This document shows positions 1-8,983 of a stretch of DNA of 64,000 bases, piece by piece; position 1 is the stretch's first letter, and each line of letters starts with the position of its first letter. The DNA comes from Methylopila turkensis (lineage in GTDB: Bacteria > Pseudomonadota > Alphaproteobacteria > Rhizobiales > Methylopilaceae): positions 124,001 to 188,000 of the forward strand of contig NZ_BSFL01000002.1 in NCBI RefSeq assembly GCF_027922325.1, written 5' to 3'. Position numbers and translations under genes: made by a program. Under the pieces are notes generated by a model that was not told the origin of the DNA, did no database searches, and saw only the letters and a program-made list of their open reading frames with translations.

Positions 1-271
1 CGCCGTTCGGGCTCTGCAGCAGATACTCGATGTAGGTCCGATGGCCCCAGGTCACGAAGCCCGCGGCGAGTGACAGCTCCGACACCTGCGCGAGCGCCTC
101 GACGGCGCTGGAGAGCGCGCCCCCGGCGCCGCCGGCGTCTCGCGCCGCGCCGATCCGGAACAGCCCGGATCGGCTGAGCCGGCGCAGCAGCTCCGCGGGC
201 TCGGCGGCCCCGGCGTCGAGCGCCGGCGCCGCGCCGTCGAGCCAGCCGGAGAGATCGCGATCAAGCGTCAT
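1..271 (-). CDS. Acyl-CoA dehydrogenase family protein, N-terminal part (runs off the window)
   Basis: Only the first 90 codons are present, starting at an ATG at 271 and running off the left edge. The visible protein has the alpha-helical N-terminal pattern of acyl-CoA dehydrogenases, including a segment that reads GLFRIGAARDAGGAGG, followed by a helix ending in a WGHRTYIEYLLQSPN-like stretch. These flavoproteins oxidise acyl-CoA or related thioesters, but the catalytic and FAD-binding parts lie outside the window, so the substrate cannot be judged. It lies just downstream of, and on the same strand as, an AhpD-like gene with a gap of 9 bases, so the two are probably cotranscribed. Confidence 0.7.
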   Translation of the reverse strand, partial: MTLDRDLSGWLDGAAPALDAGAAEPAELLRRLSRSGLFRIGAARDAGGAGGALSSAVEALAQVSELSLAAGFVTWGHRTYIEYLLQSPNG

Positions 272-280
272 GGCTGTCGC

Positions 281-853
281 TCACTCGGCGGCGCGCGCTT
301 TCGCGCCGTCCCAGCGGAAGGCTTCGAGCTGCGGGTTGAGCGGCGGCTGGCCGAGATTGTTGGCGAAGTTGCACAGCGTCGCGAGGCTGACGCCGAGCAC
401 GACCTCAAGCGCGGCCTGGTCATCGTAGCCCGCGTCCTTGAACGCCGCGAGGTCGGCGTCCGCCACCTTGCCGCGGGTCGCGATGACCGCGTTGGTGAAG
501 GCCTGGACGGCGTCCAGTTTGGGATCGCCCGTGCCGTCAAGCGCGCGCAGCGCCTCGACCTTGGGCTCCTCGATCCCGGCCTTGGCGAGCGCGACCTTGG
601 TGTGGCCAGCGACGCAGAAGCCGCAGCCGTGGGTCGCCGCCGCGGTGATCTGCACGACCTCCCGCTCGGCGAGGCTGAGCGACGCCCGGCCGTTGATGCC
701 CCCGACCGTGAGATAGGCCTCGAGCGCGGTCGGCGCGTTGGCCAGAACGCGCAGCAGGTTCGGCAGGAAGCCGTTGGCCTTCTCGGCCTTCTCAAGCAAG
801 GGCTTCGCCGCCTCAGGCGCGTCCTCGATGGTGCGAAGCGGAAGTCTGCTCAC
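281..853 (-). CDS. Carboxymuconolactone decarboxylase / AhpD-like protein
   Basis: A 190-residue protein of the carboxymuconolactone decarboxylase superfamily. The AhpD-type redox motif CGFCVAGH is seen at about residues 77-84, with both cysteines and the following histidine of the C-x2-C-x3-H arrangement intact. Family members are alkylhydroperoxidase-like disulfide reductases, and proteins of this length often resemble uncharacterised peroxidase-related enzymes. The start is a GTG at 853 with a GAGGA ribosome binding site seven bases upstream. It is followed directly by an acyl-CoA dehydrogenase gene, which suggests a small oxidative operon. The physiological substrate is unknown. Confidence 0.88.
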   Translation of the reverse strand: MSRLPLRTIEDAPEAAKPLLEKAEKANGFLPNLLRVLANAPTALEAYLTVGGINGRASLSLAEREVVQITAAATHGCGFCVAGHTKVALAKAGIEEPKVEALRALDGTGDPKLDAVQAFTNAVIATRGKVADADLAAFKDAGYDDQAALEVVLGVSLATLCNFANNLGQPPLNPQLEAFRWDGAKARAAE

Positions 854-968
854 GCGAATGTCCTCGTCCAGATCCGAAATCCCATGGCGAAACCGCCCGC
901 CGGACCAGCCGGACGCGCGGCGACGCCACCCTACGCCAGATCGGCGGGAAACGGGCTCACAATAGGGA

Positions 969-994
969 GGAAATTCGGCCTTTAAACAATCGTT
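969..994 (+). promoter_or_regulatory. GGAAA-N17-CGTT promoter-like element
   Basis: GGAAA at 969-973 and CGTT at 991-994 are separated by 17 bases in the AT-rich gap before the small secreted protein at 1120. This resembles ECF/EcfG-type promoters (GGAAC-N16/17-CGTT) of alphaproteobacteria, and a similar pair is seen around the ECF sigma gene near 42.8 kb. It is 125 bases upstream of the start codon. A single match of this kind can occur by chance. Confidence 0.35.
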
Positions 995-1119
995 TTTGTA
1001 GAAATATAGGCGACGTCCGCAGGCCGGCCGCCTCGCCGCCCGCCGCTCGACAGCCGCGACCTGCGGTGCGACCCTGAGCCCGCGGGGGCGACGCTTCGGA
1101 ACGGCATCGGACAGGACCC

Positions 1120-1488
1120 ATGGCGAAATTCACGCTCTGCGCGCTTGGGGCCGTCGCGCTCGCCCTCGTCGCGGGCCAAGCGCGGGCGGAGGACCCGGTA
1201 CAGGGCACCTGGTCGCCCACCTGCGCGCCTTCCCCGGCCCAGGAGATCGACAACAAGCTGGCGACCATCGTGTTCTTCCAGGGCGCCGTGAAGTTCCGCG
1301 ACCAGGAATGCACGATCAACGGCTGGGGGAAGAAGCGCAAACAGGTCCGGAGCGAGATCACCTGCTTCGCGAGAAAGGGCGGCAAGCCCGCGACCTACAC
1401 GATCGCGGTGCAGCCAGATGGCGAAAAGCTGCGCGTCATCGTAAGCGACCGCATGTACAAGCACGTGGTCGAACGCTGCGATCGGTAG
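1120..1488 (+). CDS. Small secreted protein of unknown function
   Basis: A 122-residue protein with a clear Sec signal peptide: a basic start, a hydrophobic stretch to about residue 20, and cleavage expected after AGQARA. The mature part is about 100 residues and has four cysteines, in the contexts SPTCAPS, QECTIN, EITCFAR and VERCDR, which could form two disulfides in the periplasm. Basic and aromatic residues are frequent and no enzymatic motif is visible. I do not recognise the family. It is transcribed away from the AhpD-like gene, and a GGAAA-N17-CGTT element lies in the shared upstream region. Confidence 0.75.
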   Translation: MAKFTLCALGAVALALVAGQARAEDPVQGTWSPTCAPSPAQEIDNKLATIVFFQGAVKFRDQECTINGWGKKRKQVRSEITCFARKGGKPATYTIAVQPDGEKLRVIVSDRMYKHVVERCDR

Positions 1489-1517
1489 CGCCCACGCCTG
1501 GAACGAAGGACGAGAGC

Positions 1518-1784
1518 TTGGCCCTGAACGACTGGAAGAAGCACCCCGGCGGCGGATTGGCGATCAACCCCATCGTCGGCTACGAGACCGCCGCCATGGT
1601 CGACGGCATGGCCGGCATGATCCGGCTGGAGTTCGCGCTCGACCCGACGATGCAGCGAAGCGACGCGGTTCAGCTCGTCGCGACGCCGAAACAGCTCGAG
1701 GATCTCATCCTCGCTCTGCGCGACCTCGCCGACAATCTGAACGTCTCGCAGGCCGTCGGCAGACCGGCGGGCAAGCTGAGCTGA
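1518..1784 (+). CDS. Small hypothetical protein, 88 residues
   Basis: The reading frame starts at TTG 1518, thirty bases after the preceding stop, with a purine-rich GGACGAGAG stretch just upstream. The protein has no signal peptide. Its second half, roughly QLVATPKQLEDLILALRDLA, looks like the amphipathic helix of small alphaproteobacterial hypothetical proteins that contain a 'TPxQ..ELAxAL' motif. An in-frame upstream extension would overlap the previous gene in a different frame and is poor protein sequence, so the short form is preferred. Function is unknown. Confidence 0.55.
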   Translation: MALNDWKKHPGGGLAINPIVGYETAAMVDGMAGMIRLEFALDPTMQRSDAVQLVATPKQLEDLILALRDLADNLNVSQAVGRPAGKLS

Positions 1785-1868
1785 CAGGGCCTGAAACCGC
1801 GCCGCAAACACAAGATGCGGCCCGCCGTCGGCGGTCCGCGTTTGGTCTCGGATCGGAGTGTGCGGGAA

Positions 1869-1944
<76 letters not shown>

Positions 1945-2029
1945 GGGGCTGGCGCGCCGGTTCGGCGTGCGAGCGAGCCGCCTTATAGGGGGTCGCCCGC
2001 GGGCTGTCCAGACGTCCCGCGCGCGGTCT

Positions 2030-3259
2030 TCACAGCAGCAGGATTCCGACCGCGACGGTCGCGACGGTCAGCGGCGCGCCGACCCGGAGATAAGTCCAGA
2101 ACGACAGCTCCACCCCGAGCTTGCGCGCGCGCTCGGCGACGATGAGATTCGCGACCGAGCCCACCAGCGTGAAGTTGCCGGCGAGCGTCGAGGCCATGGC
2201 GACGACGAGCCAGGCCCGCTGGGGGTCGGCGAGCGGCGCGACGAACGGCTCCAGCACCAGCACGGCCGGCACGTTGCTGACGACGTTCGAGAGCGCGGCG
2301 GTGACGAGGCTGAGGGTCGCCACATGGTCGAGGCCGAGGCCCGCGACCCAGGCGACGAGCTCGGGCGTGACCGCCACCTTCTTCAGCCCGGCGGTGACGA
2401 CGAACAGTCCGGCGAACATCACGAGCAGAGGCCAGTCGATCTCGGCCCAGACGCGCGCGGGCTTCACCCGGCGCGTCAGCAGCAGGGCTGCGCCGGCGAG
2501 AATCGCCGCGGTCGCGACCGGCGCGCCTGCGAAGAAGGCCGCGATCATCGCGACGGTGACGAGCGCCGTCTTCGCGGCCAACGGCCGGTTGACGCGCGCC
2601 GGCGCCGCGTCGCCCGCCGGCGCGGGGAACCGGACGCCGGCGAAGAACTCGCGACGGAACGACAGCGCGACCGCCGCGAAGGCGAGCGCGAGCCCGACTG
2701 CGGCCACCGGCGCAAGCGCGGCCGCGAAGTCGAGATAACGCGCGCCCGACAGCGACCCGATGATCATGTTCTGCGGATTGCCCGTGATGGTCGCCACGCT
2801 GCCGATGTTCGAGGAGACGGCGATCGCGATCGCGTAAGGGACCGGGTCCCGGCCGAGCCTGAGCGCCAGCGTCACGACGAGCGGCGTCAGCACCACGCAG
2901 ATGGTGTCGTTGACGAGGAAGGCCGACAGCACGCCCGAAGCCGCGACCACCGCGGCGAGCAGCGTCAGCGGCCGCCGCACGCGGGCGACCACGGCGCGGA
3001 TCGCGAGCTCGAAGAAGCCCGAAAGCTGGAGATTGGCGGCGACGATCATCATGCCGAGGAGCAGGATGATCGTGTCGTAGTCGATCGCCGCGAACACCTC
3101 GTCATGGCTGAGCGCGCCGAGGCCGAACATCAGCGCGCCGCCGACGAGCGCGGCGCCCGCCCGGTCGATCCTGAGCGGCGGCGCGGCCCCGAAGGCGACG
3201 ACCGCGTAGGTCGCGACGAACACGGCGATGGCGGCGAGGGATACGACGTCGTGAGGCAC
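2030..3259 (-). CDS. SLC13/ArsB-superfamily permease (anion or Na+/H+ antiporter type)
   Basis: A 409-residue integral membrane protein with about ten to twelve hydrophobic segments. It has the ion-transporter signatures of the SLC13/ArsB/NhaD superfamily: a loop reading ASGVLSAFLVNDTICVVLTP near residue 110, a loop SSNIGSVATITGNPQNMIIG near residue 150, and a second repeat with NVVSNVPAVLVLEP. These two N-P containing half-sites are typical of the inverted-repeat transport fold. The substrate cannot be read from sequence; citrate or other anions, arsenite and Na+/H+ exchange are all known in the superfamily. The start is a GTG at 3259. It appears to be transcribed alone. Confidence 0.82.
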   Translation of the reverse strand: MPHDVVSLAAIAVFVATYAVVAFGAAPPLRIDRAGAALVGGALMFGLGALSHDEVFAAIDYDTIILLLGMMIVAANLQLSGFFELAIRAVVARVRRPLTLLAAVVAASGVLSAFLVNDTICVVLTPLVVTLALRLGRDPVPYAIAIAVSSNIGSVATITGNPQNMIIGSLSGARYLDFAAALAPVAAVGLALAFAAVALSFRREFFAGVRFPAPAGDAAPARVNRPLAAKTALVTVAMIAAFFAGAPVATAAILAGAALLLTRRVKPARVWAEIDWPLLVMFAGLFVVTAGLKKVAVTPELVAWVAGLGLDHVATLSLVTAALSNVVSNVPAVLVLEPFVAPLADPQRAWLVVAMASTLAGNFTLVGSVANLIVAERARKLGVELSFWTYLRVGAPLTVATVAVGILLL

Positions 3260-3344
3260 GGGGGACCGCCAGCGGGCATGCGCGGACGAGGCTCCGCGGC
3301 GGCCTAACTAGACGACCGCCGCTGGAACGCAACGTCCGGGCGCA

Positions 3345-3554
3345 TCAGCGGCCTTCGGCGTCGTCCGCAGGCGGAAGCGCGTCGTCGTCGGTTTCGACCG
3401 CCGGCACGGCGTAGACGCCCTTCAGCCAGCGCGACAGGTCGATGTCGGCGCAGCGCTTCGAGCAGAACGGGTGGAACTCGGCGAGCGACATCTTGCTGCA
3501 GATCGGGCACGGCCGCGCCGCCGGCCGCCGCGGCGCTTCGGGGGCCGCGGTCAT
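3345..3554 (-). CDS. yacG: DNA gyrase inhibitor / zinc-binding protein YacG
   Basis: A 69-residue protein with the YacG zinc knuckle: C16-x2-C19 and C31-x3-C35, the last pair in the typical FCSKRC context, followed by [10 protein letters not shown] and an acidic tail. In Escherichia coli this small zinc protein binds the GyrB C-terminal domain and inhibits gyrase. The ATG at 3554 overlaps the stop codon of maf in an ATGA arrangement, so the two are translationally coupled. The order maf-yacG is common in Hyphomicrobiales. Confidence 0.93.
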   Translation of the reverse strand: MTAAPEAPRRPAARPCPICSKMSLAEFHPFCSKRCADIDLSRWLKGVYAVPAVETDDDALPPADDAEGR

Positions 3555-4174
3555 GCCCGCCCCGTCCATCCGCGGTGCAGCGGATAGCCCTCGCCCGCGA
3601 GCAGGTTCGCGGTCTCGCACAGCGGCAGACCGACGACCGCGCCGTAGGAGCCGGTCAGCTTGGCCACGAACGCTCCGGCGAGCCCCTGGATCGCGTAGCC
3701 GCCCGCCTTGCCGCGCCATTCGCCGGAGGCGAGGTAGGCCTCGATCTCCCTCTCCGACAGACGACGGAAGCGGACCCGCGTCTCGACCAGGCGGCTGCGC
3801 AGGCCGCCCTTGCGCGTCGTCAGGCAGATCGCGGTCTGGACACGGTGGGCTCGGCCCGACAGCAGGCGCAGGCAGTCCGCCGCCTCCTCCTCCGTCTCCG
3901 CCTTCGGCAGGATGCGGCGCCCGACGGCGACGACCGTGTCGGCGCCCAGCACCAGCGCGTTGGCGAGTTCCGGGTCCTGCGCGGCCATGACGGCGCCGGC
4001 GCGGGTCTTGGCCTCGGCGAGCCGCAAGGCCAGCGTCCGCGGGCGCTCGTTGCGCTCCGGCGTCTCGTCGACCGTGGTCGGCAGCAGAGCCGCCGGCTCG
4101 ACGCCGATCTGCTCGAGGAGCGCGAGGCGGCGCGGGCTCGCGGAGGCGAGGACGAGTTTCACGCGATCCGTCAC
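3551..4174 (-). CDS. maf: Maf-family nucleoside triphosphate pyrophosphatase
   Basis: A 207-residue Maf protein. The N terminus has the hallmark LASASPRR at residues 9-16, followed by a central GADTVV with the metal-binding aspartate, and [14 protein letters not shown] near residue 155. Family members hydrolyse non-canonical or modified NTPs to NMPs, often dTTP/UTP or methylated nucleotides, as house-cleaning enzymes in the cytoplasm. The start is GTG 4174, close downstream of infA. The gene overlaps yacG by four bases. Confidence 0.95.
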   Translation of the reverse strand: MTDRVKLVLASASPRRLALLEQIGVEPAALLPTTVDETPERNERPRTLALRLAEAKTRAGAVMAAQDPELANALVLGADTVVAVGRRILPKAETEEEAADCLRLLSGRAHRVQTAICLTTRKGGLRSRLVETRVRFRRLSEREIEAYLASGEWRGKAGGYAIQGLAGAFVAKLTGSYGAVVGLPLCETANLLAGEGYPLHRGWTGRA

Positions 4175-4232
4175 CGGGCTTGCGGGTTCAACGGGGCGGG
4201 GGCCGGCGTCGGAACGTCCCGGCCCGCTCCGC

Positions 4233-4451
4233 TCACTTGAAGCGGTACGTGATGCGACCCTTGGTCAGGTCGTAAGGGGTCATCTCGACCAGGATCTTGT
4301 CGCCCGCCAGCACGCGGATGCGGTTCTTGCGCATGCGGCCGGCGGTGTGGGCGATGATCTCGTGATCGTTCTCGAGCTTCACCCGGAAGGTCGCGTTCGG
4401 CAGGAGCTCGATCACGGTTCCGGGGAATTCGAGCAGCTCTTCTTTCGACAT
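4233..4451 (-). CDS. infA: Translation initiation factor IF-1
   Basis: A 72-residue protein matching IF-1 over its whole length: [20 protein letters not shown], then the S1/OB-fold core with [20 protein letters not shown] and a C-terminal [17 protein letters not shown]-1 binds the ribosomal A site during initiation. The ATG at 4451 gives the canonical length; a longer in-frame extension upstream is not like the family. In Hyphomicrobiales infA is commonly followed by maf and yacG, as here. Confidence 0.98.
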   Translation of the reverse strand: MSKEELLEFPGTVIELLPNATFRVKLENDHEIIAHTAGRMRKNRIRVLAGDKILVEMTPYDLTKGRITYRFK

Positions 4452-4592
4452 GTGCTCTCGGCGGTGCGTACGGCCGAAGCGCCGCACGATGCGGTGGTCG
4501 GTCGCAGTGAATACGATAGGGAGACGGGGTGATACCGGAATCCAGATGGTTCCACAACTCGGCAGACGCAAGCCCGTGAAGCGGGCCCCGCC

Positions 4593-5057
4593 TCACACCC
4601 GCGCCTTGGCGGCGTAGCGGAAACGGTCGCGGACGCGGTCGACCAGCGTGTCGCGCAGCGCGCGATAGGCGTTCAGGGTCTGCTCGCGCGATCCGCCGGC
4701 GGCGAGCGTCGGATCCATGGTGGGCCAGTATTCGACCTCGACGGGGTAGCGCGCGGTGAGGTCGAGCGCGGCGTGGTGCGCCTCCGGCGCGAGCGTCACG
4801 ATCAGATCGAAGTTCAGGTCTTCGAGGTCTTCGAGCGAATGCGGCCGGTGCTTGCCGATCGTCAGGCCGAGCTCGTCGAGCGCCGCCTCGACGAAGGGGT
4901 CGTTGTCGCCCGGGCGGACGCCGGCGGAGGCGACGTAGAGCGAGCGGCCGAAGTAATGCTTGGCCAACACCTCCGCCATCACCGAGCGGATGACGTTCTG
5001 CCCGCACATGAAGAGCACCGACTGGGGGCGCCCCGCTTCAGGCCCTCCGTCGGCCAC
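4593..5057 (-). CDS. Low-molecular-weight phosphatase family protein
   Basis: A 154-residue protein of the low-molecular-weight protein-tyrosine phosphatase/arsenate reductase fold. The P-loop reads CGQNVIRS near residue 18, a C-x5-R-S motif that departs from the usual CxGNxxRS by having GQN. The general-acid region reads TMDPTLAAGG near residue 115. In Hyphomicrobiales this protein is found next to UPF0262 and hisD, apart from arsenic genes, so a role in arsenate reduction is doubtful. The start is GTG 5057, six bases beyond the UPF0262 stop, so it belongs to the same operon. Confidence 0.85.
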   Translation of the reverse strand: MADGGPEAGRPQSVLFMCGQNVIRSVMAEVLAKHYFGRSLYVASAGVRPGDNDPFVEAALDELGLTIGKHRPHSLEDLEDLNFDLIVTLAPEAHHAALDLTARYPVEVEYWPTMDPTLAAGGSREQTLNAYRALRDTLVDRVRDRFRYAAKARV

Positions 5058-5063
5058 GAAACG

Positions 5064-5552
5064 TCAACCCTTCCAGCTGAGGGCGGCGATCAGCGTGAAC
5101 AGGCGCCGGGCGGTGTTGTGGTCGGTCTCGATCTTGCCGGCGAGCCGCTCGACCAGCACCTGCGCGCCCTCGTCGTGCAGCCCGCGCCGTCCCATGTCGA
5201 TCGCCTCGATCTGGCTCGGGCTCGAGGTGCGGATCGCGGCGTAGTAGCTCTCGCAGACCAGGAAGTAATCCTTGAGGATTTTGAGGAACGGCGTCAGCGA
5301 GAGAAAATGCGTCACCACGTCGTCGCCGCCCGCCGTTCCCACGTTGAGCGCGAGCTTGCGGTCGATCAGGCCGATCCGCAACGTGAAAGGCCCGTTGTCG
5401 GCCCCTGCCGGCGCGAACACGTTGTCGGTGACGAGATCGTAGATCGCGACCTGCCGCTCGTGCTCGATCTCCGGCGCCGCCCGGCCGATCGACGCCTCGT
5501 CGAGCGTCACCGAAACGAGCTTGCGGTTGGCGTCGGGGGCCGGGTCGGTCAT
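5064..5552 (-). CDS. UPF0262 family protein
   Basis: A 162-residue protein recognised as the UPF0262 family from its length, its position between hisD and the phosphatase gene, and sequence such as LISVTLDEASIGRA-like N terminus, ERQVAIYDLVTDN, LRIGLIDRKLALNV and a C terminus with MGRRGLHDEGAQVLVERLAGKI. It has no signal peptide or membrane segment. The family is restricted largely to alphaproteobacteria and has no established function. The start is ATG 5552, fourteen bases from the hisD stop. Confidence 0.9.
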   Translation of the reverse strand: MTDPAPDANRKLVSVTLDEASIGRAAPEIEHERQVAIYDLVTDNVFAPAGADNGPFTLRIGLIDRKLALNVGTAGGDDVVTHFLSLTPFLKILKDYFLVCESYYAAIRTSSPSQIEAIDMGRRGLHDEGAQVLVERLAGKIETDHNTARRLFTLIAALSWKG

Positions 5553-5566
5553 CGCCGCTTTCGGTC

Positions 5567-6856
5567 CTAGTTCATACGGATCGCGACCGAGCGCGCGTGG
5601 CCGTGCAGGCCTTCGGCCTCGCCGAGCCGCATGGCCGCCGCGCCCAGCGCCCGGAGCTGTTCCGGGCCGCAGCGCAGGATCGACGTCCGCTTCAGGAAAT
5701 CAAGCACCCCGAGACCGGAGGCGAAGCGCGCGGTGCGCGCGGTCGGCAGCACGTGGTTGGACCCGCCGACATAGTCGCCGATCGCCTCGGGGGTGTGCGG
5801 CCCGAGGAAGATCGCGCCGGCGTGGCGCACCTGCTCGCTGAGGCCGTCGGCGTCCTCGGCGATGATCTCGAGATGCTCGGCCGCGATGCGGTCGGCAAGC
5901 GCGGGAGCGTCCGCGATGTCGTCGACGACGATGATCGCGCCGAAGTCGCGCCAGCTCGCGCTCGCGATCTCGCGCCGGGGCAAAAGGGCGAGCTGGCGCT
6001 CGACCGCGGCCTCGACCGCGTCGGCGAGGCTCGGGTCGCTGGTGATCAGCAGCGACTGCGCCGCGACGTCATGCTCGGCCTGGGCCAGCAGGTCGGCCGC
6101 GATCCAGTCGGGATTGCCGGTGTGGTCGGCGATCACCAAAACCTCGGACGGCCCCGCGATCATGTCGATGCCGACGGTCCCGAACACCCGCCGCTTGGCG
6201 GCGGCGACGAAGGCGTTGCCGGGGCCGACGATCTTCGCGACCGGGCGGACCGTGGCGGTGCCGTAGGCGAGCGCGCCGATCGCCTGCGCGCCGCCGATGC
6301 GGAAAACCTCGTCGACGCCCGCGAGCTTCGCCGCGGCGAGCACCAGCGGCGACAGCTTCCCGTCCGGCGACGGCACCACCATGGCGACGCGTCCGACGCC
6401 CGCCACCTTGGCCGGGGCGGCGTTCATCAGCACCGAGGACGGATAGGCCGCGGTGCCGCCGGGAACATAAAGGCCGACGCTGTCGACCGCGGTCCAGCGA
6501 TGCCCGAGCTGCACGCCGATCGGGTCGTGATAGGTCTCGTTCGCCGGCATCTGGCGACGGTGATGCGCCTCGATGCGGTCGCGCGCGAAGGCGAGCGCCT
6601 GCAGCGTCTCGGGATCGCAGTCGCCTTCGGCGGCGTCGATCTCCTCCGCCGTGACGCGGATGCCGGTCGTTTCGAGGTCGATCCGGTCGAAGCGCCGGGA
6701 ATGATCCACCAGCGCGGCGTCGCCGCGGACGCGGACGTCCTCGAGAATGGCGGCGACGGCGGCGTCGACGTCTTCCGCCACCTCGCGCTTGGCCGCCAAC
6801 AGCGCGTCGAAGCGTTCGGCGAAGTCGGCGTCGCGCGTGGAAAGTCGGATCGCCAT
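5567..6856 (-). CDS. hisD: Histidinol dehydrogenase
   Basis: A 429-residue enzyme of normal length for HisD, which catalyses the last two steps of histidine biosynthesis, from L-histidinol to L-histidine, with NAD+ and a zinc ion. Recognisable segments are YVPGGTAAYPSSVLMNAAPAKVAG, VGPGNAFVAAAKR, the IDMIAGPSEVLVIAD stretch and the catalytic AAEHLEI with its Glu-His pair near residue 320. It lies downstream of the DUF2948 gene (gap 4 bases) and upstream of the UPF0262 gene, an arrangement typical of Hyphomicrobiales. Confidence 0.98.
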   Translation of the reverse strand: MAIRLSTRDADFAERFDALLAAKREVAEDVDAAVAAILEDVRVRGDAALVDHSRRFDRIDLETTGIRVTAEEIDAAEGDCDPETLQALAFARDRIEAHHRRQMPANETYHDPIGVQLGHRWTAVDSVGLYVPGGTAAYPSSVLMNAAPAKVAGVGRVAMVVPSPDGKLSPLVLAAAKLAGVDEVFRIGGAQAIGALAYGTATVRPVAKIVGPGNAFVAAAKRRVFGTVGIDMIAGPSEVLVIADHTGNPDWIAADLLAQAEHDVAAQSLLITSDPSLADAVEAAVERQLALLPRREIASASWRDFGAIIVVDDIADAPALADRIAAEHLEIIAEDADGLSEQVRHAGAIFLGPHTPEAIGDYVGGSNHVLPTARTARFASGLGVLDFLKRTSILRCGPEQLRALGAAAMRLGEAEGLHGHARSVAIRMN

Positions 6857-6860
6857 GGCG

Positions 6861-7304
6861 TCAGGCCTCGCTGTCGTGGGCGGGCTCAGCCGAGGCCGCC
6901 CAGACCGGACCGAGATCGGCGGCCTGGCCTTCGACGCATTCGACGTCGAGCTGGAGGCTGGCGCCGCCCGAGAAAACGAACTCGATCACGCCCGAAGGCT
7001 CGTCCGAAGCCGTGAAGCCGATCGCGAGCAGGTTCAGCACCGCGTCGGGCCGCGAACGGTCGACGCCGCGCGCGCGCACCGCGGTGACGCGGTCGAAATG
7101 CGCGGCGGTCCGCCGGCGGCGCACCTCGCCGGGCGCGCGCCGGTCGATGCGGTTGCCGACGAAGGCGAGCCGCCGCTCGCGCGGCAGATAGACGATGTCG
7201 CCGACCTTGAGCACGAAGTCCTGCAGATGCGCCGACAGCACGGCGAGATCCTCGTCGTCGAGGGCGAGGAGCTTGAGCGGAGCGTCGTCGGCGGGATCGG
7301 TCAT
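6861..7304 (-). CDS. DUF2948 family protein
   Basis: A 147-residue cytoplasmic protein with the DUF2948 pattern LKLLALDDEDLAVLSAHLQDF near residue 10, followed by VGDIVYLPRERRLAFVGNR and a C-terminal part containing AIGF and FSGGASLQLDVECVEG. The family has no known biochemical function. It sits between murA and hisD in this window, and the same neighbourhood is conserved in related bacteria. The C terminus is just four bases from the hisD start codon, which argues for cotranscription. Confidence 0.9.
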   Translation of the reverse strand: MTDPADDAPLKLLALDDEDLAVLSAHLQDFVLKVGDIVYLPRERRLAFVGNRIDRRAPGEVRRRRTAAHFDRVTAVRARGVDRSRPDAVLNLLAIGFTASDEPSGVIEFVFSGGASLQLDVECVEGQAADLGPVWAASAEPAHDSEA

Positions 7305-7395
7305 GGCTCTTGCGGCGTCTCGGCGGGCTGATGCGCACAGGTAGCGGCCGGCGGCCGCGACGGCAACCGGCCGCGCGTGGCCCGGTTCGCCGCCG

Positions 7396-8685
7396 TCAGC
7401 CCGAAACGCGCTCGATCGAGGCGCCGCAGCGGGAGAGCTTGGCCTCCAGCCGCTCGAACCCGCGGTCGAGGTGGTAGACGCGGTTGACCATCGTCTCGCC
7501 TTCCGCGACCAGACCCGCGATCACCAGCGAGACCGAGGCGCGCAGGTCCGTCGCCATCACCGGCGCGCCCTTGAGCGCGTCGACGCCCTCGATCGTGGCC
7601 GTGTCGCCGTCGAGCTGGATGCGGGCGCCGAGGCGGGCGAGCTCCTGCACGTGCATGAAGCGGTTCTCGAAGATCGTCTCGGTGATGGTCGACGAGCCCT
7701 TGGCGCGCGCGGTCAGCGCCATGAGCTGGGCCTGCAGGTCGGTCGGGAAGCCGGGATAGGGCGCGGTCGTCACATTGACCGGGCCGATCCCGTGGCCGTT
7801 TCGGGCGACGCGCACGCCGTCGTTGAGCTGAGTGATCTCGGCGCCGGCCTCGACCAGCACGTCGAAGGCGGCGTCGAGCAGGTCGCGCCGCGCCCCCTCA
7901 AGCACCACGTCGCCGCCGGCCATGGCGACGGCGATGGCGTAGGTGCCGGTCTCGATCCGGTCCGGCAGCACGCTGTGCCTGGCGCCGTGCAGGCGCTCGA
8001 CGCCCGCGACCACGATGGTGGAGGTTCCCGCGCCCTCGATCTTCGCCCCCATCTTGATGAGGCAGTCGGCGAGATCGACGATCTCGGGCTCGCGGGCGGC
8101 GTTCTCGATCACGGTCTCGCCGCGCGCGAGCGCCGCCGCCATCAGGATGGTGTGGGTGGCGCCGACCGAGACCTTCGGGAACGTGACCCGCCCGCCCCTG
8201 AGCCCGCCGGGGGCCTTCGCGATGACGTAGCCGCGGTCGATCTCGAGCTCGACCCCGAGCGCCTTGAGGCCGGTGAGGAAGAAATCGACCGGCCGCGTGC
8301 CGATGGCGCAGCCGCCCGGCAGCGACACCGTGGCCTCGCCCATGCGCGCGAGCAGCGGGCCGATGACCCAGAAGCTCGCCCGCATCTTGGACACGAGATC
8401 ATAGGGAGCGGTGGTGTCGACGATCTCGCGCGCGGTCAGGCGCACGGTCTCGCCAAGGAACTCGTCCTGGCCGGCGCGCTTGCCCTCCACCGTCACCTCG
8501 ACGCCGTGGTTGCCGAGGATGCGCTTCAGCAGCGCGACGTCGGCGAGGCGCGGGACGTTGTCGAGGATCAGGGTCTCGTCGGTGAGCAGGCTCGCGATCA
8601 TCAGCGGCAGCGCCGCGTTCTTCGCGCCCGAGATCGGTATGCGGCCGACGAGCGGCGGACCGCCCGTGATGCGGATGCGGTCCAT
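7396..8685 (-). CDS. murA: UDP-N-acetylglucosamine 1-carboxyvinyltransferase
   Basis: A 429-residue MurA, the enzyme that transfers enolpyruvate from PEP to UDP-GlcNAc in the first committed step of peptidoglycan synthesis. The N-terminal [12 protein letters not shown] carries the conserved Lys22-Asn pair, and the active-site loop [14 protein letters not shown] has the PEP-reactive cysteine at about residue 126, so fosfomycin sensitivity at the target would be expected. Domain length and the C-terminal [13 protein letters not shown] are normal. The start is ATG 8685. Confidence 0.98.
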   Translation of the reverse strand: MDRIRITGGPPLVGRIPISGAKNAALPLMIASLLTDETLILDNVPRLADVALLKRILGNHGVEVTVEGKRAGQDEFLGETVRLTAREIVDTTAPYDLVSKMRASFWVIGPLLARMGEATVSLPGGCAIGTRPVDFFLTGLKALGVELEIDRGYVIAKAPGGLRGGRVTFPKVSVGATHTILMAAALARGETVIENAAREPEIVDLADCLIKMGAKIEGAGTSTIVVAGVERLHGARHSVLPDRIETGTYAIAVAMAGGDVVLEGARRDLLDAAFDVLVEAGAEITQLNDGVRVARNGHGIGPVNVTTAPYPGFPTDLQAQLMALTARAKGSSTITETIFENRFMHVQELARLGARIQLDGDTATIEGVDALKGAPVMATDLRASVSLVIAGLVAEGETMVNRVYHLDRGFERLEAKLSRCGASIERVSG

Positions 8686-8794
8686 CGGACCTCCTCGACA
8701 GTCTGGACGCGGACGGAGGAAACGAGGGACGGCCGCGCGAAAGCGTGGGTCTAGCGCAAGCGCCGCGCCCGCACAAACGGCGGGGCCGGCGTCG

Positions 8795-8983
8795 TCAGCC
8801 GCCCTCCCCGCCGCCCTCGTCTCGCGGCGCCGCGGCCTCCTTGCGGCCGCGCGCCTGCGCCTTGCGCTTCTTGAGGTTCTCGCGCAGCGCCGCGGCCGCG
8901 CGCTCGCGCCGCTCGGCCTCGCGGCGTTCGGCGTCGGGTCCGCGGCCGGGCGCGGCGGGCGGCTTGGGCGAATCGGAGCTCAT
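8795..8983 (-). CDS. Small charged hypothetical protein, 62 residues
   Basis: A 62-residue, highly charged, probably unstructured protein upstream of murA, on the same strand. Its central part, roughly [28 protein letters not shown], is a predicted basic helix of a kind seen in small alphaproteobacterial proteins encoded near murA. It has no signal peptide and no cysteine. An overlapping longer frame on the same strand is out of register and rich in arginine and proline, typical of a shadow. I do not recognise a named family, and the call rests on position and composition. Confidence 0.5.
   Translation of the reverse strand: MSSDSPKPPAAPGRGPDAERREAERRERAAAALRENLKKRKAQARGRKEAAAPRDEGGGEGG

Noticed and set aside
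4593-5057. Reading the phosphatase gene next to UPF0262 as a third arsenate reductase
   Set aside because: Its P-loop differs from the arsC form and its place in the conserved hisD block argues for another role.
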